From the NCBI GenBank assembly GCA_021234155.1, contig JAJEKV010000001.1:18249382-18313381 (forward strand): a stretch of DNA of 64,000 nt, written 5' to 3'. Position numbers and translations under genes: made by a program. This document shows positions 56,910-64,000 of the stretch, piece after piece (position 1 is the stretch's first letter; the number at the start of each line of letters is the position of its first letter). Below the pieces are notes generated by a model, which was not told where the DNA came from, searched no databases, and worked only from the letters and a program-made list of their open reading frames with translations. This stretch comes from Isoetes taiwanensis. Lineage: Eukaryota > Streptophyta > Lycopodiopsida > Isoetales > Isoetaceae.

Positions 56910-58280
56910 TTGAAGGGCGCATGTAGTGCGTTTTCATGGCAACACATTTCTTATCATAACTTTTTGATCGAGCTCTGTTTTGAGATGATTTTTTATTGCG
57001 TTGGAAAGCTCTCTCCGAGATCTTTTGATAGTGTATGATATGGATATGTTTGGTTAAGTTGTCTATGCTAAAACAGCAATTTTTTCGGCCGGGTTTGGTA
57101 GGCTTTCACATCCTACCAACCCGACTATCTGAGATTGTGCTATTGGATATTGTTTTATGGCTCATTCCGAATGAAGCTTGCAAAAAATTACCATGCATTA
57201 TTAGATTTTGAGGCAGTTATTAAGCAAATTCCAAGGCTTCTAGATCCTTGTGCTAACAAGCAGAAAAGTTTCCCATTTTGGTTTCTCACCACAAGAATCC
57301 ATGGAGGCCAAAGGCTGCTGTTAAATTCCAGTTGAAAAATGTTTGTGTATGGGTGTTGCAAACTTTATGACTTTCAGAATAATGGGATCAATCTGCTCTA
57401 TCTTTATGGTAACTTTTACTTATGTTCTATTTGTTTTATTGTGATGAAATTCAAAAGCTACAGGTGATGAAAGCCTCAAATGAATTCTAGTTTTTTTTTC
57501 TGGTTTGAATTCTAAAATTTTTGTCACCCCGGGAGGGGGACGTCCCTAAGGCCCCGAAGGGGCCAAAAATTTTTTTTTGCAACACAAACCATTAACATTC
57601 AACATATAAAAATTAAATCCCCCAACACATAGCAACCATTGACATTAACAACCAACACATAACTACCATTGACATTAATTAACACAACCATTGGGTCCAA
57701 AACATTTAAATTAAAATCCCCCTTAAACCCCCTTTGGTTTGGGTGCATATTCACACGGGGGGGGTGACATAGGGCAGCGAGAGCCCTCATAATTGTATTT
57801 TGCACGTACAAAATCAACACCATATAGTATTCCGCTTGAAATCTTATAATATTTTGTGAATCTTGTTATACAGTATAGCAAATTTTGTACTTACATACCC
57901 CACAAACGAGGAACTTTACGTACGGTGTAGATTAAGGAATAAGGGGTGAATATGCCTATCCAACAGCTCTTGCATGTGATTCAAGTCATCGACAAATTCT
58001 TGTGTTGGAGTTGATAATATTGTCTCTTGCAAGCATTCTCCATTTGAGGCTTCTATTACGAATCTATGAGAAATAGGTATTTTGCGTCTGAAAGTTTAGC
58101 CAATTCTTTCTTTGCTTCAACGGTCTCATTATCTTTTAAATTAGGCTTGCTTTTATCCATCGAGATAATTAAAATTTAGCATTTTGCTCACTCTGTTTAT
58201 TAACATTAGCTTCCAAATTGAGTCATCTCTCTGTAACCAATGTTTGTGTGCAAAGAACCACGTGAGCTTTCGACTTCACA
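56910..58280. other. No gene recognised
   Basis: The stretch contains a short GC-rich palindrome GGCCCCGAAGGGGCC near 57551 beside TCACCCCGGGAGGGGG, and an AACATTGACATTAACAACC repeat near 57630. These could be the end of an unidentified element. Only short open frames are present. Confidence 0.4.
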
Positions 58281-58282
58281 AA

Positions 58283-58319
<37 letters not shown>

Positions 58320-58629
58320 GATGTCAAACTTTATTAAAAGTCTAAGCCAAAATACAGATACAACTACACAGGGGGGATTAAAATCACAAAGGATAATCAT
58401 GATCCACTGAGTAGGACCACCAGCCTATGCATAAGACAACACCACCAAATAAATCTTAAAGATCAAATGTCGTCTGGCAGGAGCAACGAAGAACAATGGT
58501 AGGCCTTAGCAATTCTATCTCGAGCTTCCTAGAGGACAACAACAACAAGAATATCCAAGCCCTTAAAAACACACAATTTTCTTCGCTTCCAGATGGACCA
58601 CAACAACCATCCTGATGCTAAGTGAAAGG

Positions 58630-59075
58630 CTTAGCTTCGTAGCTTATTCCAAGTATCCAGATAAATAGCCAATAGCATTTGCTGACTTGTCAATGTCACA
58701 TGAAGAAAGAGAAAGCAACTAAGACCAAACCGGTTGGAGGTGATAACACAAAAAGAAATAGTGCTCAATAGTCTCATCCCTTTGCTTGCATAGCGGGCAA
58801 AGTGTCGACACTCGAGGTTCGAATTTGTGGACAAGCACATTGACAAGAGGGCATCTATGAAGAATCTTCCACCAAAGCACAGCCATCTTAGGATGAAGTA
58901 GTTTATCCCCAGCCCAAGTCCACATATGCCTCCAACTAAGGGGCCACTTAGTGGATGGTGGAAGGATATCACCGACAAGCAGCTTATATATAGGTTTCAC
59001 GAGCCTATGTTCGTGAACACTTCGGTGGGAAATCCACATGCACACTTCAATAGGCTCTGGAGCAACAAATGGCAA
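58630..59075 (-). pseudogene. LINE C-terminal zinc-binding (zf-RVT) region
   Basis: WTWAGDKLLHPKMAVLWWKI, then CPLVNVLVHKF, STLCPLCKQRDETIEHYFF and LCYHLQPVWS form the zf-RVT signature (C-x2-C...H...C) that follows RT in plant LINEs. It is separated from the RT frame by stops and ends about 0.3 kb before the poly(A) tail. Confidence 0.75.
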
Positions 59076-59350
59076 ATTACCAGCTTGCCAAATAGGTCTA
59101 TTCCATCAAGACAACAAGAATTTGATTTGAAAAACCTTCTAGGTCACTAACTGGCCAGACTTATAACATGCCGCAATTGTCAAGATTCTTGCTAACCTTC
59201 AATGTTACTGAGTTAATGGATGGACTGAAGCACAATGTGGAAGATTATTTTTCACAGGTATCCACTAACAAGGAGCACTCAGCTGATGATATGCAATATG
59301 ATTAATACAAAATAAAGTTTGCACTATCCCCCAAGACTCTAACAAGCCCT

Positions 59351-60600
59351 TCAAAAAAGGGGATGCATTAGGAAAGGCCATAGCTGGTAAAAGAGACCCC
59401 AAGGAAGAAGAGGTTTTGATGAAGTTTTCCCAAAAGGAGAACAGTATGCAAGTGACTGCTTCACCAACCGCAATCTAGGTGAATCAATGATATCCTTAAG
59501 GATCCTCCATATGAACTTAAAAATCATATCCTTGCTTTTCAAATGGAGGTCTATCATACCTAAGCCACCATCAAATTTTGGCCTAGTGCATTTGGACCAT
59601 GAAATCTTCACCATAGCATGCTCTTCACTCCCACCCCAGATAAAGTTACGAATAATAGTAACTATCTCTTGAAATTTTGCCTTAGAAGCCAGAAGGGCAA
59701 AGGCCATATAAACATGGGAATTACTTAAAATATGATTAGCAACAGTTATCCACGCTGACAGAGAGAGCTTAGCAGTATTCCACCAAAACAAATGCTTTTG
59801 CAACTCTTTTATAATAATATCCCACGCATCTGAAGTAGAAATATGAATGCCCACAGGAATCCAGAAGTTTAGTGGCCTTCCTATGAGGAAGCACCTTCCA
59901 AGGATGGCAACACAAGGAGGCACACCACCATCAAATGTCCATAAGGTAGAGCACTCCAGCCAACCAATCAGAACTCCAGATGCTAAAGAAAAGGTATTAA
60001 GAAGAAGGTTTGCATTCTGAAGTTTGTCTGCTTCAGCAACAAGAAAGAGGAATCTATCATCGGCATAGTGGTTACATATTTCTTGTGAATCATCCTTCAT
60101 AGTCAGACACTGCACTATATCTTGCACTGCCTTAGCAAATAATTGTGAAAGGACCACAGCCACTATTGTAAACAAAAGTGGAGCTAATGGGCATCCTTGG
60201 CGAATGCCCTGCCCAACAGAAAATACAATTGAGGATTTACCCTGAAAAAGCACAGCACAGTAGACCGTGCGCAAAGATATAAAGATTCATAACATCATTG
60301 GTAAACTGCTGACCAAAATCTAAGGTCAAGGGGCTCTTTTTCAAAAATTCCCAATCCATGCTATCATAATATGCCTTGGCAAAATCTAATTTAAGATAGA
60401 CTATGTGCTGAACTTTCAATCTGCTCTAATACATACCCTCATAAGCAGCAACAACATTGTCTAAAATGCACCTCCTTGGTAGGAAGCCAGATTGAGTAGG
60501 AGAGCTTGAAGAATCCAAGAGCCACGACATCACGCGCTAGTTGATGGTCCATTTGTTTTTCCCTTTCAAATTGCCCATCATGGCACAATTTATCTAATTG
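59351..60600 (-). pseudogene. LINE reverse transcriptase
   Basis: Motifs in order are QSGFLPRRCILDNVVAAYEG, VYLKLDFAKAYYDSMDWEFL, GIRQGCPLAPLLFTIV, EICNHYADDRFLFLVAE (catalytic YADD), then a thumb region with LFWWNTAKLSLSAWITVAN and RNFIWGG. The order and spacing are those of L1-clade plant LINEs. Several frameshifts occur: the upstream QSGF part is in a different frame, and another change lies near the GQGIRQG block. The catalytic residues survive but the protein cannot be made whole. Confidence 0.8.
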
Positions 60601-61340
60601 TTGAACAATGAATGGGAAAACAGACTAGAGTAAGTTATTTGAATTAGAGACAGGCAGGCAGGCAGACAGACAGAGGGTGAACGAACGTGCAGATCGAGGG
60701 TCGGGGAGGCGGGCTGCCAACCGAGCGGATGGAAGGGCGAACGGAAAGGCAGACATGCAAACACAACTTTCAATGTCAATGGGAAGCCAAAACTTATGGG
60801 ACACCCACCCAGATCGGACCTGCCCCCATCACTGTACATAACTAAAGTGGAGAGAAGGAACAGTTGAAGTGGATCTTTTCCCTACTAACACGATATGATC
60901 ATAATATGATGAAAATTAAATTTGGATTTTAATTTTTCAATGGAATTGGTAGTGATAACTTGAGCATATGAAGATGGAATTGCATCGTGGGTTTTGAAGG
61001 TAGAAGAAAGATTAGTTTTGGCTCCTTATTGGACTGTAATATGTGTAAAGAGACAATCTTTGTTTTTTGGTTATTACTACAAGAGGAGTACTTATGATTA
61101 TCCACTCATATAAGCCCGATGAGGTGGTTATCAGTCTTTGCCTCGGCTGATAACTAGAAATGCATGGCCTTGGTTGTACGTTCTCGGCTATATTTGGCAT
61201 ATAAGGTTGAGCCCCAGCTTTCAGCCCTAGCGGGCCTCAGCCTTACGTGCCAAATATCTAGTCTTGGATGTACAACCTCGGTCACGCATTTTTGGTTATC
61301 GGCCTCGGCCATATATATAACCTTACCTTATGTCTTTACA
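60600..61340. other. Intergenic; CAGG/CAGA microsatellite and hairpin
   Basis: A (CAGG)n(CAGA)n run lies at 60650-60675. GTTATCAG and CTGATAAC (61126-61153) form an 8-bp stem with a 12-base loop. Between 61160 and 61320 the word CCTCGGYC and related words recur. No gene recognised. Confidence 0.5.
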
Positions 61341-61354
61341 AAAGTCTTCAGTTA

Positions 61355-62280
61355 CCTCGTCAGTGTAACTTGAATAATGTGGCAGCAGCATATTTGGGCT
61401 AGAATGCATGGCTATGCCATTATATACTTGAAGCTGGATTTTGCAAAAGCATATGACAGTGTTGACTGGAGTTTCCTGGAGCAGTGCATTTTACGCCTTG
61501 GTTTTGGTGCCCAGTTCACAACAGACGTTATGAAACTTCATTATTCTGCTCGTTCTTCAATTCTTTTTCAAGGAGAACCATCGACATTTTTTCAGGTGGG
61601 ACGTGGCATTCGTCAGGGCTGTCCTTTGGCACTGCTGCTTTTTACAATTGTGGCAGAGATTCCTTCTCAGGTATACTCTCTTGCAGTGCAGGAAGGTATC
61701 CTGCATGGTCTTCCCATGAATAATGGTTCACAAGAGATTTGTAATCAATACGTAGATGACACTTTCTTGTTCTTAATGGCTGATGAGCAGAATTTGCAGA
61801 ATGCCATTTCCTTGTTGGACAGTTTCTCTTTGGCTTCTGGTATCTTTGTGGGATGGCAAAAGTGTACTGCCTTATGGGCCCTAGACTCTCCAGTACCGTC
61901 TTCTGTGGTTGCATTTCTATGGAAGTTTCTTCCTCATGGGAAGGCAACTAGGCTTTTGGGCATTCCAGTTGATATACACCTCTCATCTGGAGACGGGTGG
62001 GATGTTATTATTAAGGGGTTGGAAAGGCATTTGTTCTGGTGGTCCACGGCTAAGTTATCCATGGCTGGTCGTATAACTGTGGCAAAGTCAGTTCTGAGTG
62101 GTACACATGTCTACATGGCATCCATCTTGCTGGCACCCCAGACAAAAATGCAGCTCGTCAGGAACTTTATTTGGGGTGGCACTGAAGAAGGAGCTGATGT
62201 TAAAATTACTGGGTTTTGAGTCCCCCATGTACTCTTATTATTCCTTTGGGTAATAAAGGTCCACATTCATAAAAAAAAAG
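61355..62280 (+). mobile_element. Short LINE insertion with 12-bp target-site duplication
   Basis: AGTCTTCAGTTA occurs at 61343-61354 and again at 62281-62292, immediately after a short poly(A) run (62271-62279). Between the copies lies a 5'-truncated LINE fragment of about 0.93 kb with AATAAA at 62252-62257. The perfect duplication shows a relatively recent target-primed insertion. Confidence 0.85.
61377..62219 (+). CDS. LINE reverse transcriptase fragment (280 codons, open)
   Basis: The open frame contains YLKLDFAKAYDSVDWSFLEQ, GRGIRQGCPLALLLFTIVAE, EICNQYVDDTFLFLMADEQ (YVDD catalytic box), LFWWSTAKLSMAGRITVAKS and RNFIWGGTEEGADVK, then stops. It is closely related to the minus-strand LINE at 58.3-60.6 kb. 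However, the zinc-binding region is missing: the 3' UTR follows directly after VKITGF, implying an internal deletion in this copy or in its source. The first Met is not a native start because the RT N-terminus is absent. Confidence 0.8.
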   Translation: MWQQHIWARMHGYAIIYLKLDFAKAYDSVDWSFLEQCILRLGFGAQFTTDVMKLHYSARSSILFQGEPSTFFQVGRGIRQGCPLALLLFTIVAEIPSQVYSLAVQEGILHGLPMNNGSQEICNQYVDDTFLFLMADEQNLQNAISLLDSFSLASGIFVGWQKCTALWALDSPVPSSVVAFLWKFLPHGKATRLLGIPVDIHLSSGDGWDVIIKGLERHLFWWSTAKLSMAGRITVAKSVLSGTHVYMASILLAPQTKMQLVRNFIWGGTEEGADVKITGF

Positions 62281-62559
62281 AGTCTTCAGTTAGATATATA
62301 AAGCATTGACTTCATTTCAGCAATTAACCTTTTTGTGCAAATCTCTGTATCCATATCTATCTGTATCTCGTTTTATTTAGAAGAAGAGGCATGATTATTA
62401 GCATTTCATATTTGCTGACAGATATGTTGGTGAGCTAAAGAGCCTACAATGTATGGAGATTGAGAAAGTTGAGCAGTCTAATGTTCCTTGCTTTGTTGTG
62501 CTTGTAGAGCAATGTCTAATGTATAAGTGAAGGTTAAGAAGGTTGTATAACTTGTTACA

Positions 62560-62760
62560 TGTTAGTTTGCTGGTTGCATTGGTTAAAGCATTGTTATTAA
62601 GATATTGAATTATTTTGGTAGAGGTTCGAGTCTCCGTATCTCAAATTCTAAATCTTAGGCAAACCCGTATAGAGATGAGTCTCAATATTTCATATTATAA
62701 AATCTTAAGAGAACCTATATTCTATATTTCAAAATCATAGGCGCCCCCGTCATAAATGAT
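62560..62760 (+). mobile_element. tRNA-derived SINE-like element
   Basis: TGGTTGCATTGGTTAAAGC (62571-62589) matches the spacing and core of an RNA polymerase III A box, and GGTTCGAGTCT (62623-62633) is a near-perfect B box (GGTTCGANTCC). They are about 45 bases apart. This is the arrangement of the tRNA-like head of plant SINEs. The rest of the head does not fold into a convincing tRNA, so a functional tRNA gene is unlikely. The 3' end is a guess; no flanking duplication was identified. Confidence 0.45.
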
Positions 62761-62769
62761 TATAATCGA

Positions 62770-64000
62770 AACAAGAGGCATCCCGAAAGCCCCAATATAT
62801 GATGTGGGCCATAGGATGGACAGATCCGACAATTGAGGTAGTCCAAGTGCATCTCGTTTAGAATATGTAGCACATATAACTATAACTATAATTTATTGAT
62901 CACGCCATTTTTGAGACCCAACAAGGATTATGGCAATATGTACATATCATACATCATAAGCATTTTCGAATACAATTAACGTTCATGAGCTACTTCCATC
63001 TCCTGCATATAATCATAAAACACAATTATCTCTGTTCTTTCTTTATATACCTTTTTGATGTAGGCACTCAGTTTCCTTGGTTGAACTTCCATACGCTCTC
63101 GCAAGCTACTGCATATAATTCTAAAGTCCCCCCGAATATTCTCATATGCAAGTTATTGTGTATGTTGTAGTTGAAAATGCAACGTAAGGTTAACATTAAC
63201 AGAAAATGTTATTGTTAGGAAATGAAGCTAGTTGAGAGGAGATTGCTCTTTGGAAAGAGATGTCCAGAGTTCCAAGCCGTCCTCACTGCAATCTATGGAA
63301 AATTATTTCTGTATAAGTACCAATAATAGATGTGAATGTTTTTCTGTTCTATTGTGAAGATTGCTTATCATTTTTAAATTTCATGTTATATTATGCAAGC
63401 ATTCGAGTTTCTATAATATGCAAGACAAAGATTTGCTCTGTATTTTGCATCAAAAAAGTAATGTTCGGACATCCAAGGAGGGATGTCTTTTTGGCTTGCC
63501 TTAGGGATATCAGTTTGAGCATCTAAGTTGCGGAACCATTTAGGAAAACAAGTATAGTAGTATCATTATTTGAGAGCATAGTAGTTAATCGTCTTCCAAA
63601 AATTATATGTACATTCAATTGGAATATTTGAAGTTGGAAATTTGATGCTTTATAAAGTATATTTATCTGCTTCTTTTAACCAGGAGGGTACTTTCTAAGC
63701 TGCAGAATTTGCATTTCCTTTGGGAACTTGCATATGCCTTATGTTGATTCTTAATTTCTGGAGGATAGACATTGCTTGCAATATCATTAGGCAAAATTGG
63801 AACATCAGTGCGCGATTTGTTAAAATCACAAGCATTTATCACTTTGTTGCACTTAGATAACAACAATAATGCATACCCATAAACAATAAATATAGAACAT
63901 CAAACTTCCAAAGACACTAATTCTTACTTGGTTTGAATGTTAGACTGTCTTCAATACAAATTTAAACAAATTTTCATAACTTAAAATCACTTAAAAGGAT
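62770..64000. other. No gene recognised
   Basis: AT-rich sequence with frames below about 70 codons and no recognisable motifs. Confidence 0.45.

Larger units (their letters stand above)
58283..60600 (-). mobile_element. LINE remnant with 3' poly(A) tail
   Basis: On the minus strand the element begins near 60600 inside the reverse transcriptase, continues through the RT and zinc-binding domains, and ends with AATAAA (58330-58335) and a run of about 33 A's (58283-58316 as T on the plus strand). It is 5' truncated, which is typical of LINE insertions. I could not find a target duplication matching GATTTGTGAAGTCG at the 5' side. Confidence 0.75.

Noticed and set aside
62566-62640. Functional tRNA gene
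   Set aside because: The A and B boxes fit, but no proper acceptor stem or anticodon arm can be drawn; SINE-like origin is more likely.

Overview
This window is nuclear DNA from a land plant. The evidence is plant-specific gene families (a repetitive extensin, a PLS-type PPR protein, an NPF transporter fragment, a DUF604 glycosyltransferase fragment), introns with ordinary GT-AG borders, and dense plant transposons. The PPR style, the long introns and the heavy load of old repeats fit a seed-free vascular plant such as a fern better than a crop angiosperm, but this is inference. I found no rRNA or tRNA gene, CRISPR array, operon or plastid sequence.

Layout. 1-1.35 kb: an NPF/POT transporter fragment and the first exon of an unknown membrane protein, both on the minus strand. 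1.76-12.1 kb: a CACTA (En/Spm) element carrying a broken TNP2-type transposase gene. Its first recognisable exon and the rest of the gene are separated by a phase-matched gap of 5.8 kb that holds diverged repeats and a Helitron-type 3' end. The CACTA terminus sits exactly inside the reverse transcriptase of a LINE that runs on the minus strand from about 16.4 kb to 12.1 kb. 17-20 kb: a decayed DUF7869-type transposon protein. 20-23 kb: low-complexity and tandem repeats. 23.4-27.2 kb: an unrecognised gene with a Gly/Arg-rich N-terminus and an acidic C-terminal part. 27.5-30.9 kb: a decayed second transposase-like gene with an HWVFSDG motif. 31.6-32.6 kb: a satellite of 161-bp units rich in CACGTGGC.

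34.3-38.2 kb: a minus-strand multi-exon gene whose exons chain together by matching intron phase into one predicted protein with an N-terminal helical part, a coiled coil, a RING-like zinc finger and a C-terminal HAD (NLI-interacting-factor type) phosphatase-like domain. It has several lesions. 39.4-40.5 kb: a second, plus-strand, broken HAD gene whose intron is built of ATCGCGCC palindromes. 41.5-42.6 kb: a long orphan ORF. 43-49 kb: gene-poor. 49.9-51.3 kb: an extensin gene with its TATA box and one frameshift. 53.7-55.3 kb: a PPR gene ending early. 58.3-60.6 kb: a polyadenylated LINE remnant. 61.35-62.28 kb: a short LINE copy with a 12-bp target-site duplication. 62.6 kb: a tRNA-derived SINE-like piece.

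The most likely intact protein-coding units are the PPR ORF and the long ORF at 25895-26893. Almost everything else of size carries single-base frameshifts or stops, so decay and assembly error must be separated before any function is claimed. The most unusual items are the RING-HAD gene, the Gly/Arg-rich gene and the dispersed CG-rich palindromes.
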